NCBI RefSeq assembly: GCF_022695985.1
Contig: NZ_JAAPBF010000008.1
Span: forward strand, 1 to 64,000
Direction of reading: 5' to 3'
Source of the DNA: Streptomyces sp. NP-1717
Lineage (GTDB): Bacteria > Actinomycetota > Actinomycetes > Streptomycetales > Streptomycetaceae
Length of the DNA stretch: 64,000 bases
Part shown: positions 17,003-24,880 of the stretch, in pieces
Numbering within the stretch: position 1 is the stretch's first letter
Layout of the letters: each line of letters begins with the position of its first letter
Program-made: the position numbers and the translations under genes
The notes under the pieces: generated by a model
Databases searched by the model: none
Told to the model about the DNA's origin: nothing
Seen by the model: the letters and a program-made list of their open reading frames with translations, nothing else

Positions 17003-17800
17003 TCAACCGGACCTGCGCGAGGTGTGTCGGTTGACGGGTGCCGGACGGGGGAGCTCGCGGCCGTCCAGGAAGATGTCCGTCTGTTCGTTGTAGAAGCAGA
17101 CGAGCCCGGCGATGGGCGCGAGCTGGCGGGTCGGGAAATCGTAGGACCAGGCGATGTCCGTGTGGCTGTCGGCCTTCGTGGTGACGGACCAGTAGGCGCT
17201 GGTACTGCCCTTGTAGGGGCAGGCGGTGACGGTGTCGCTGGGCACCAGCCGGGTGAGATCGGTGTGCAGGCGGTCGAGGTAGTAACGGGTCGGCAGGCCG
17301 GTTTCGAACACCATGACGGTCGACGGCGCATCGGCAAGGACCTCCCCGTCCAGCTCGACACGGACCCCGCGGCTCGACCGGAGCGCGTCCACCCGGGTGT
17401 AGGGGCTGCGAGGATGGACGAACACCTGCTCGTCCTCCTCGAACCACGCGTCGGGGGCGGCCCAGTCGATACGTACGGTGCCCGCGAGACCTGTCGGCGA
17501 CTTCTCCGTCCACAACCGCGCCGAGCCCGGCCGTTCGACGCCGCCGATACGCAGCCCACAGCGGCGCGCCACCCCCAGGTTCAGCTTCAGCGTGTGGTCC
17601 TCGTCGACGAGAGCTCCCTCGGTGAAATCCTCCGCCGGAACGCAGTACTGCGGATAGCCGGACCACTCCCACACGTAAAGGGCCCGCACCGTGTCGAACA
17701 CCATCCGGCCGGCCAGGAACGCGCGGATACGGCGGGCGACCGGTTCGACATGCCCGACCGGGACAATCATCTGCGGAAAGAACTGGGCGCTGTCAGGCAT
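17003..17800 (-). CDS. DUF427 protein with two repeated domains
   Basis: 265 residues, ATG after AGGAG. Two DUF427 units can be seen, each with the pattern R-x-F-x-x-x-x-V-x-D-[ST] followed by a pentapeptide such as YPQYCVPAEDF in the first (about residues 20-130) and TRYYLDRLHTDLT plus CPYKGSTSAYWSV in the second (about 135-250). The second also ends with DIAWSYDFP and FYNEQTDIFLDG, both highly typical. The biochemical role of DUF427 is not established. It lies 91 bp upstream of the RsbQ-like gene on the same strand and might be co-transcribed. Confidence 0.75.
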   Translation of the reverse strand: MPDSAQFFPQMIVPVGHVEPVARRIRAFLAGRMVFDTVRALYVWEWSGYPQYCVPAEDFTEGALVDEDHTLKLNLGVARRCGLRIGGVERPGSARLWTEKSPTGLAGTVRIDWAAPDAWFEEDEQVFVHPRSPYTRVDALRSSRGVRVELDGEVLADAPSTVMVFETGLPTRYYLDRLHTDLTRLVPSDTVTACPYKGSTSAYWSVTTKADSHTDIAWSYDFPTRQLAPIAGLVCFYNEQTDIFLDGRELPRPAPVNRHTSRRSG

Positions 17801-17925
17801 GGATGCTCCTGTCCCTGATCAGTAGGAGGGCTGCCTGACCCACCATCACACGACCATGGACATCAGGCACGTCGCCGAGGCCCCGGCCCCGGCCGCACGC
17901 AGACCCGGGGATTCCGGTCGTTCTG

Positions 17926-18864
17926 TCACCACGCGTCGATGACCGGCGCGTCGGGTTCGGACAGCCTCCAGGCGTGGTTCAGACGCGCGAGCCGGTCCGC
18001 CGACGCGATGCCGCACAAGGACGCGACCTTGCCGTCGCTGACCTCGAACGCCACGGCTCCCATGACCCGGTCGTCGACCACGGCGAGCACGGCCGGGCGG
18101 CCGTTGACCCGTGCGAGATGGAAGGCGGGCGAGCCCCCGGCCAGCCGTCGCTTCGCCTCTGTGGGCTTGAAGCCGGCCCGTGCGAAGGAGGCGACCCGCT
18201 CGGGCGTCCGGTAACGCAGCACATGCCTGGCCAGCCCCGCGCCGTCCGAGACCACGGTGACGTCGTCGGTGAGCAGCGCCACCAGTCGTTCGGTGCGCCC
18301 CGATGTGGCCGCGGCGAGGAACTCCTCCACGACCTTGCGCGCCGACGCGGGGTCGGCCTCCCCACCGCGGTGGCGCTCGGCGGCGACCCGGACCCGGGCC
18401 CGGTGGACATGCTGCTGGCTCGCGGGCTCCGTGATGTCGAGAATCCCGGCGATCTCGGCGTGGCTGTACGCGAAGGCCTCACGCAGGACATAGACGGCCC
18501 GCTCGACCGGCGAGAGGCGCTCCAAGAGGGTCAGTACGGCCAGGGACACCGACTCGCGCTGCTCGAAGGTCTCGGCCGGTCCGAGCATCGGGTCACCTTC
18601 GAGGAGCGGCTCGGGCAGCCAGGCACCGGCAGATCGCTCGTGGCGCACCCGCGCCGAGCGGAGGCGGTCGAGGCAGATGTTGGTGACGACCTTGGTCAGC
18701 CATGCTTCCGGCACCCGGATCCGGTCGCGGTCCGCGGCCTGCCAGCGGATGAACGTGTCCTGCACGGCGTCCTCGGCGTCGGCGGCCGAGCCGAGCAGAC
18801 GGTACGCCAGTGAGGCCAGCCGACCCCGGCCGGCCTCGAACCGGTCAATGGCTGCACTGTCCAT
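17926..18864 (-). CDS. ECF41-type sigma factor (SigJ-like) with SnoaL-like C-terminal domain
   Basis: 312 residues from the internal ATG (MDSAAIDRFE). Sigma region 2 (LASLAYRLLGSAADAEDAVQDTF), region 4 (LSPVERAVYVLREAFAYSHAEIAGIL) and a NTF2/SnoaL-like extension from about residue 190 are present. The linker holds the WLPEP signature that marks ECF41 factors, where the C-terminal domain acts in place of an anti-sigma factor. As in most ECF41 loci, a neighbouring redox enzyme gene is the probable regulon target, here the flavoprotein gene directly upstream, only 10 bp away. Confidence 0.88.
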   Translation of the reverse strand: MDSAAIDRFEAGRGRLASLAYRLLGSAADAEDAVQDTFIRWQAADRDRIRVPEAWLTKVVTNICLDRLRSARVRHERSAGAWLPEPLLEGDPMLGPAETFEQRESVSLAVLTLLERLSPVERAVYVLREAFAYSHAEIAGILDITEPASQQHVHRARVRVAAERHRGGEADPASARKVVEEFLAAATSGRTERLVALLTDDVTVVSDGAGLARHVLRYRTPERVASFARAGFKPTEAKRRLAGGSPAFHLARVNGRPAVLAVVDDRVMGAVAFEVSDGKVASLCGIASADRLARLNHAWRLSEPDAPVIDAW

Positions 18865-18874
18865 ACGCAACAGC

Positions 18875-20065
18875 CTACGAGGCGACTCGTACACCGGCCC
18901 GGTCGGACGCGGTGACCAGCCGGCGCCTGCGCTTCGGCATACCGAAGGTCGGGTGGGCGATGCTCAGCCCGGCCCCCGTGAGCACGCCCGACTTGAGCCG
19001 TGCGGCGGTCCGGCCGCCCAGGTACCAGGACTTCGACCGGACGTCGCCGTCCACCATCTGGAAGATCGCGTCCCGCCGCCCGAGACTGATGTGGTTGCCG
19101 AAGTACTTCAGCCCGGTGATCGGGACCTCGTCGCCCGTCAGACGCGCGATGATCGCGGCGGTCGCCTGCATGTTGGTGAAACCGGCCGACGCGCACGACA
19201 TCGGCAGCCGCCGGCCGTTCTCACCGATCGCGTGGACGCTGTCACCGGCCGCGTAGACGTCGGGGTGCGAGACCGAGCGCATGGTGCGGTCGACGACGAT
19301 CTGGCCGGTCGCGGCCACCGCCAGGCCGCCGGCGGCCGCGATCGGGTGCACGGCGAACCCCGCGGACCAGACGGTCACATCGGCCGCGATGGACGTGCCG
19401 TCGGCGGCGACCGCCCGAGCCGCCTCGACGGCCGCGATCTCGGTGTGCTCGTGGACGGTGACGCCGAGCCGGTCGAAGGCCCGGCGCAGGTGACGGCGGG
19501 CCTTCGGGGAGAGCCAGGCGCCCAGCTCGCCGCGGGCGGCGAGCGCGACCGAGAGGTCGGGCCGGGACTCGGCGAACTCGGTGGCGGTCTCGATGCCCGT
19601 CAGCCCCTCGCCGACGACCAGCACCGTGCCGCCCTCGCCCAGGCCGGCCAGGCGCTCGCGCAGACGCAGCGCCGAGGACCGGCCGGTCACATCGAACGCG
19701 TACTCGGCCACGCCCGGGACGCCGTGGTGGGCGACGGAGCTGCCGAGCGCGTAGAGAAGCGTGTCGTACGCGAGTTCCCCGACGCCGTCCTCTCCCGTCA
19801 CGGTGACGGTCCTGCGCTCGGGGTCGATGCCGCTGACACGCGCCAGGCGCAGCCGCACCCCGGTGCCCGCGAATACGTCGGTGAGCTCGCGGAACCGGAG
19901 GTCCTGGCCGATCGCGAGCTGGTGGAGCCGCATGCGCTCGACGAACACGGGCGCGGCGTTGACGACGGTGATCTCGGTGTCGGCGGGGGAGAGTCGGCGG
20001 GCCAGGTTTCCGGCGGCGTAGGCCCCCGCGTATCCGGCGCCGAGTACGACGATGCGGTGCTTCAT
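18875..20065 (-). CDS. NDH-2-like FAD/NAD(P) oxidoreductase, ECF41 partner
   Basis: 396 residues from ATG 20065 (MKHRIVVLGAGYAGAYAA), preceded by ACAGGAGCA. Two Rossmann motifs: GAGYAGAYAAGNL for FAD at the N-terminus and VVGEGLTGIETATEFAE for NAD(P) near residue 155, plus VYAAGDSVH, the second FAD motif. The C-terminal helix that anchors true NDH-2 in the membrane is not obvious. The gene runs straight into the ECF41 sigma gene. In this family the pair is usually autoregulated through a conserved ECF41 promoter; I could not fix that promoter upstream by eye. Electron acceptor unknown. Confidence 0.8.
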   Translation of the reverse strand: MKHRIVVLGAGYAGAYAAGNLARRLSPADTEITVVNAAPVFVERMRLHQLAIGQDLRFRELTDVFAGTGVRLRLARVSGIDPERRTVTVTGEDGVGELAYDTLLYALGSSVAHHGVPGVAEYAFDVTGRSSALRLRERLAGLGEGGTVLVVGEGLTGIETATEFAESRPDLSVALAARGELGAWLSPKARRHLRRAFDRLGVTVHEHTEIAAVEAARAVAADGTSIAADVTVWSAGFAVHPIAAAGGLAVAATGQIVVDRTMRSVSHPDVYAAGDSVHAIGENGRRLPMSCASAGFTNMQATAAIIARLTGDEVPITGLKYFGNHISLGRRDAIFQMVDGDVRSKSWYLGGRTAARLKSGVLTGAGLSIAHPTFGMPKRRRRLVTASDRAGVRVAS

Positions 20066-20805
20066 GACGTTGCTCCTGTCTCGTTCGCGTGCCCCTTGAA
20101 CGAGATGGGGCCCCGATTGCTGACAGGTGCCGTGCGTGACGCGGAACACAGTCCTTCAGCCGGGGCCGCACCGATCTGACGTCGACGATCCGCTCGCGGA
20201 CCGCACGGACGGCTCGTCAAATTCGTGGTCGTCATTCACATGCGTGGACAAGTTAAGGATTCCAGGAGGCTAGGTCAAGTGCCTTGAGGGTTCCGGAAGT
20301 TCTTCGGTTCGAAGCGTTGACGAACCTTGCGGGCAGCTCTAGCTTCATCGCGTCGTACTTCGTACGTCAGATATGAGACGCGATACACGAGGTGAGAGCT
20401 CTTCGCCCATGCCTTCTGCGCCTGCTCCGACCCCGCCCCGACCCCCTGTCGCCGGTGACTCCACGGCCGCCGCGGAACACGTCGACGCCGCGCCCGAGGA
20501 GGGCGGGGGCATGGCCCTGGCGAGACTTGGCCTTCGTCCGGTCCGGCCGCGACGATCAGAAGACCGAGGCCCTGGGCTGTGGCACCGACCCGTACGCCAC
20601 TCGGTACAAGCACCTGCGCCCATACGTGACGGGCGCAGCCGGTGCTCGTCACCTCCGCCGAGGACCGCCGGTTCGCCGCCGACCGGGGCCCGGGGCAGTG
20701 AATCGCCCGGTCCGGGCCCCTCCGACAGGGCGCCGCGTACCCGCGGCCGGCACTCCTCGCCTCTTACCTCTCCTCTTGCTCCCCGATTACAGAGAAGGAT
20801 TCGCC
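20066..20805. other. Long divergent intergenic region
   Basis: 740 bp between the divergent flavoprotein and pectate lyase genes. Open frames exist on both strands but have skewed Arg/Pro composition and no recognisable domain. An AT-richer patch at 20215-20270 could hold promoters. No operator matching the AAGCGCTT core was found. Confidence 0.35.
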
Positions 20806-22137
20806 ATGCCCGCACACATGCGTCACTCCATCGCCGTGGCCGTGGGCTGCGCATCGCTGGCCGTCGCCATGAGCGTCCCTGCCCAGGCCGCGCCGCACCC
20901 GCGCCAACAAGGAGCGGGCGCCGAGCGGGCCGTACTGCCCGACAAAGACGGCTGGGCCGCCGCCGAGGGCTCCACGACGGGCGGTGCCGACGCCACTGCC
21001 GACCGCGTCTACACAGTGACCGACCGGGCCGGACTCATCGCGGCCTTCGCCGATGCCGGCGACGCACCGAAGATCGTCAGGATCTCCGGCACCGTCCACG
21101 GCAACTCCGACGCCTCGGGCACCCCGATCGGCTGCGAGCAGTACCAGACCGACGGTTACACGCTGGAGAAATACCTCGCCGCCTACGACCCCGAGGTCTG
21201 GGGCCGGGACACGCTCCCCTCGGGCCCGCTGGAGGACGCCCGCGCGGCCTCCGCGAAGCTGCAGGCGGCCACCGTCAACATCAAGGTCCCCTCCAACACC
21301 ACCCTGATCGGAGTGGGGAAGGACCCGAAGATCATCGGGGCCGGGCTTCAGTTGACACACGTCTCCAACGTCATCATCCGCAACATCAGCTTCGAGGACA
21401 CCTACGACTGCTTCCCCCAGTGGGACCCCACGGACGGGGAGAAAGGCGCCTGGAACTCGGAGTACGACAACCTCGTCGTGTACGGCTCCCGCCATGTCTG
21501 GGTCGACCACAACACCTTCAGCGACGGCGGACGCCCCGACGCCGACCAGCCTCACTACTTCGGCCAGGTGTATCAGCAGCACGACGGCCTCTTCGACGTC
21601 GTGCGCGGCGCCGACCTGGTCACCGTCTCGTGGAACGTCCTCAAGGACCACGACAAGACCATGCTCATCGGCAACAGCGACGGCGCCGGGGCGACCGACC
21701 GGGGCAAGCTCCGCGTCACGCTCCACCACAACCTCTTCAAGGACGTCAAGGAGCGGGCCCCGCGCGTCCGTTTCGGCCAGGTCGACTCGTACAACAACCA
21801 CTTCGTCGCGACGCCGGGCAGCGCCTACGGCTACACGTACGGCATCGGTGCCGAGTCCCAACTGGTCGCCGAACACAACGCGTTCACGCTCGCGCGGCAG
21901 GTGGACCGGGCGACGGTCCTGAAGAAGTGGTCGGAGTCCTCGCTCACGGCGCGGAACAACTACGTCAACGGACGGAAGACCGACCTGATCGCCGTGCACA
22001 ACGCGGGCGTGCCCGGCGAGCACCTCACCGAGGGCGCGGGCTGGACACCCCACCTGCGGCCGACGGTCCACCATCCGCTCGCCGTGCCGGCGCTCGTGGC
22101 GCTCAAGGCCGGGGCGGGCGAGGCGACCAGGCGGTGA
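20806..22137 (+). CDS. Secreted pectate lyase, PL1 family (copy 1)
   Basis: 443 residues, ATG after GAAGGA. Sec signal peptide to about residue 27 (AVAMSVPAQA). Right-handed beta-helix with PL1 marks: the turn VIIRNISFED, the calcium-site segment VWVDHNTFSDG, HDGLFDVVRGAD and the catalytic Arg region ERAPRVRFGQVDSYNNHF (R-x-P-x-x-R-x-G type). It cleaves polygalacturonate by beta-elimination outside the cell and needs Ca2+. Longer than average PL1 enzymes because of an insert around residues 105-150 (YQTDGYTLEKYLAAYDPEVWG). First of three pectinase genes in a row on this strand. Confidence 0.88.
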   Translation: MPAHMRHSIAVAVGCASLAVAMSVPAQAAPHPRQQGAGAERAVLPDKDGWAAAEGSTTGGADATADRVYTVTDRAGLIAAFADAGDAPKIVRISGTVHGNSDASGTPIGCEQYQTDGYTLEKYLAAYDPEVWGRDTLPSGPLEDARAASAKLQAATVNIKVPSNTTLIGVGKDPKIIGAGLQLTHVSNVIIRNISFEDTYDCFPQWDPTDGEKGAWNSEYDNLVVYGSRHVWVDHNTFSDGGRPDADQPHYFGQVYQQHDGLFDVVRGADLVTVSWNVLKDHDKTMLIGNSDGAGATDRGKLRVTLHHNLFKDVKERAPRVRFGQVDSYNNHFVATPGSAYGYTYGIGAESQLVAEHNAFTLARQVDRATVLKKWSESSLTARNNYVNGRKTDLIAVHNAGVPGEHLTEGAGWTPHLRPTVHHPLAVPALVALKAGAGEATRR

Positions 22138-22151
22138 GAGAGTCCTACAGG

Positions 22152-22169
22152 TGTTCATGATGATGAACA
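22152..22169. promoter_or_regulatory. Palindrome upstream of the PL9 promoter
   Basis: TGTTCAT-GATG-ATGAACA, perfect 7-bp arms, 20 bp upstream of the -35 box. Looks like a second operator or activator site; the regulator is unknown. Confidence 0.5.
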
Positions 22170-22188
22170 GAAATCATGTACGCGGATA

Positions 22189-22217
22189 TTGACGTGTCCA
22201 TGTAAAGCTCTTAACGT
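22189..22217 (+). promoter_or_regulatory. Promoter of the PL9 pectate lyase gene
   Basis: -35 TTGACG (22189-22194), 17-bp spacer, -10 TAACGT (22212-22217). Good match to the principal (HrdB) consensus. Transcription should start near 22224. Confidence 0.65.
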
Positions 22218-22225
22218 TCCCCGCA

Positions 22226-22237
22226 GTAAGCGCTTTC
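22226..22237. promoter_or_regulatory. LacI-type operator at the PL9 start site
   Basis: GTAAGCGCTTTC around the perfect core AAGCGCTT, directly over the expected transcription start. Repressor binding here would block initiation. Shares its core with the site before the GH43 gene. Confidence 0.6.
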
Positions 22238-22288
22238 TCCAGTACCTCCCACCGAGTCCTGACCAGACCGAAACCACCTGGAGACACG

Positions 22289-23482
22289 ATGCGAGTAAGA
22301 CCACTCACCGCGTGCGTCGGCCTGCTGGCCGGAACGCTGTTCACTCTCTCCGGCACCACGGCGCAGGCCACGTCCGTACCTCACGCGGCGCCGTCCGCCG
22401 CCGCGCTGTACGTGTCACCGAACGGCAGCGACGGCGCGTCCGGCACGGAGTCCGCCCCGACGACGCTCACCTCGGCGATCGACCGGATAGCTCCCGGCGG
22501 GACGATTCATCTGCGGGGCGGTACGTACCGCTACTCGCAGACGGTCACCATTCCGCAGGGCACCGACGGCACCTCGGGCGACCGCACCGAACTGACCGCC
22601 TACCCGGGCGAGAGGCCGGTGCTGAACTTCGCGGCCCAGTCGGAGAGTTCGTCGAACCGCGGGCTCGCGGTCAACGGGTCGTACTGGCACGTCCGGGGGA
22701 TCGTCGTCGAGCACGCCGGCGACAACGGCATCTTCGTCGGCGGCAGCGGCAACGTAATCGAGCGCACGGTGACGCGCTTCAACCGCGACACCGGGCTTCA
22801 GCTCTCGCGTACGACCTCCGACACGCCCCGCGACCAGTGGCCGTCCAACAACCTGATCCTGAGCGCGGAGTCGCACGACAACGCCGACTCCGACGGTGAG
22901 GACGCCGACGGATTCGCAGCCAAGCTCACCTCCGGCCCCGGCAACGTCTTCCGCCACGCCGTGTCCCACAACAACATCGACGACGGCTGGGACCTCTACA
23001 CGAAGTCGGATACGGGAGCGATCGGCGCGGTGACCATCGAGGACTCACTCGCCTACGAGAACGGCACCCTCTCCGACGGCACCCAGAACTCCAGCGGAGA
23101 CCGTAACGGCTACAAGCTCGGTGGTGAGGACATCAAGGTCAACCACGTTGTCCGGCGCAGCATCGCCTACGACAACGGCAAGCACGGGTTCACCTACAAC
23201 CGGAACCCGGGCACGATGACGCTCTCGGAGAACGTCAGCATCGACAACGCCGAGCGCAACTTCTCCTTCGACGCCGGTACTTCGGTGTTCCGCGGCAACA
23301 TCTCGTGCCGCGGCGGCGACGGGTCCAACGACAAGACCGTGGGCAACGCCGACGGATCGAACCAGTTCTGGACCGGCTCGAACGGATCGCGGTGTTCCGC
23401 GTACACCGGTGCCCTGGACTGGGCCTTCGCCACGGACGGCCGCCTCGTGGTGACCTTCGGCGGAAACCGGGTCACCCGGTAA
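22289..23482 (+). CDS. Secreted pectate lyase/exopolygalacturonate lyase, PL9 family
   Basis: 397 residues. Signal peptide to about residue 27 (TAQA). DUF1565-like start YVSPNGSDGASGT, then parallel beta-helix coils. The PL9 catalytic region is clear: the acidic calcium cluster DNADSDGEDADGFAAK (about 197-212), NNIDDGWDLYTK, and K276 in NGYKLGGEDIKVNH at the position of the catalytic lysine. It acts extracellularly on polygalacturonate. Promoter, LacI-type operator and an upstream palindrome are all visible before it, so it is transcribed separately from the PL1 gene in front. Confidence 0.87.
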   Translation: MRVRPLTACVGLLAGTLFTLSGTTAQATSVPHAAPSAAALYVSPNGSDGASGTESAPTTLTSAIDRIAPGGTIHLRGGTYRYSQTVTIPQGTDGTSGDRTELTAYPGERPVLNFAAQSESSSNRGLAVNGSYWHVRGIVVEHAGDNGIFVGGSGNVIERTVTRFNRDTGLQLSRTTSDTPRDQWPSNNLILSAESHDNADSDGEDADGFAAKLTSGPGNVFRHAVSHNNIDDGWDLYTKSDTGAIGAVTIEDSLAYENGTLSDGTQNSSGDRNGYKLGGEDIKVNHVVRRSIAYDNGKHGFTYNRNPGTMTLSENVSIDNAERNFSFDAGTSVFRGNISCRGGDGSNDKTVGNADGSNQFWTGSNGSRCSAYTGALDWAFATDGRLVVTFGGNRVTR

Positions 23483-23654
23483 TCGGTCCTCCCCGCAGCG
23501 CGGATCCCGCCGCCGGCAACGGAAACGCGCATCGGTGCCCACGGCCTCGGCCGCGGTACCGACAACCACGGAGACCCAGGCTGATCAAGGCCGCGGCGGC
23601 GACCGCGGCCTGTAGCCACAACACCCGCGTGCAAAGACGAAAGTTGAGGCGAAA

Positions 23655-24761
23655 ATGACACGACGAGCAGTCGCACCGCGACTCCACGCGGCGCTGGCCA
23701 CGATGGTCCTCGCGGCCGCGGCCGGTGTGTTTCTGTCGACGCCCGAGGCGTCGGCGGCGACCGGCAGCGCCACCGGCTACGCGACCCAGAACGGCGGGAC
23801 CACCGGTGGGGCGGGCGGCCGAACGGTGCGGGCCACGACAGGGACCGCGATCCACGCGGCCCTGTGCGGCCGGGCCGCCAGCAGCACCCCGATCACCATC
23901 GAGGTCGAGGGGACCGTCAACCACGGCAATACCAGCAAGGTGTCCGGCGGCAGCTGCAACACCGCCGCCGGCGTGATCGAGCTCAAAGAGATCAGCAATG
24001 TCACGATCGTCGGCGTCGGAAGCGGAGCCGTCTTCGACCAACTGGGCATCCACATCCGCAAGTCCAGCAACATCATCATCCAGAACGTGACGGTCCGGAA
24101 CGTCAAGAAGTCCGGTTCGCCCACGTCCAACGGCGGTGACGCCATCGGCATGGAGAGCGACGTCCGCAACGTCTGGGTCGATCACGTCACCCTTGAGGCT
24201 TCGGGCGGGGAGTCGGAGGGGTTCGACGGCCTCTTCGACATGAAGGACAACACCCGGTACGTGACCCTCTCCTACAGCATCCTGCGCAACTCCGGCCGCG
24301 GTGGCCTCGTCGGGTCCAGTGAGAGTGAACTCTCCAACGGCTTCATCACCTACCACCACAACCTGTACGAGAACATCGACTCCCGCACGCCGTTGCTGCG
24401 CGGCGGCATAGCCCACATCTACAACAACCACTACGTGAAGCTCAACGAGTCCGGCATCAACTCCCGGGCCGGGGCCCGCGCCAAGGTGGACAACAACTAC
24501 TTCAAGAACTCCAAGGACGTCCTCGGCACCTTCTACACCGACGCCGCCGGGTACTGGCAGGTCAGCGGCAACATCCTCGACAACGTGACCTGGTCCAGCC
24601 CCAGTAGCGAGAACAACCCCGCAGGGCCCGACCTGAAGTCCAACACCACGGTCGGCATCCCGTACTCGTACAGCCTCGATCAGGCCGGCTGCGTACCGGA
24701 CATCGTGGCCCGGACGGCAGGTGCCAACAAAGGGCTACAGGTGTCGGACGGCAACTGCTAG
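23655..24761 (+). CDS. Secreted pectate lyase, PL1 family (copy 2)
   Basis: 368 residues. Signal peptide ends near ASA (residues 33-35). Compact PL1 beta-helix: VTIVGVGSGAVFD, the calcium-binding VWVDHVTLEA, FDGLFDMKDNTRYVTLSYS, FITYHHNLYENIDSRTPLLR and GGIAHIYNNHY with the catalytic Arg. Only distantly related to copy 1, so not a recent duplicate; the shorter form fits the common Streptomyces Pel type. 172 bp after the PL9 gene, with no clear promoter between, so possibly co-transcribed. A strong terminator follows. Confidence 0.88.
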   Translation: MTRRAVAPRLHAALATMVLAAAAGVFLSTPEASAATGSATGYATQNGGTTGGAGGRTVRATTGTAIHAALCGRAASSTPITIEVEGTVNHGNTSKVSGGSCNTAAGVIELKEISNVTIVGVGSGAVFDQLGIHIRKSSNIIIQNVTVRNVKKSGSPTSNGGDAIGMESDVRNVWVDHVTLEASGGESEGFDGLFDMKDNTRYVTLSYSILRNSGRGGLVGSSESELSNGFITYHHNLYENIDSRTPLLRGGIAHIYNNHYVKLNESGINSRAGARAKVDNNYFKNSKDVLGTFYTDAAGYWQVSGNILDNVTWSSPSSENNPAGPDLKSNTTVGIPYSYSLDQAGCVPDIVARTAGANKGLQVSDGNC

Positions 24762-24769
24762 ACCTTGCG

Positions 24770-24807
24770 TACGGGCCGTACTCGCCAACTGGCGAGTACG
24801 GCCCGTA
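24770..24807 (+). terminator. Terminator after the pectinase genes
   Basis: Perfect 18-bp arms (24770-24787, 24790-24807) with a 2-nt loop, nine bases after the stop codon. Separates this run from the convergent Ig-repeat gene. Confidence 0.8.
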
Positions 24808-24880
24808 TCCCATCAGGCTGCGACAGGGCGATTGTCGTGTCCGCCGGCGCCGCTACCCGTACGGGTGTTGGTCCCTTGAG

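Noticed and set aside
18875-20179. 500-codon plus-strand frame over the ECF41 partner gene
   Set aside because: Antisense of a conserved flavoprotein; composition is Arg/Gly/Asp-rich without domains.
20275-20652. Possible small genes in the 740-bp divergent region
   Set aside because: Frames on both strands have skewed composition, no start signals and no family resemblance.
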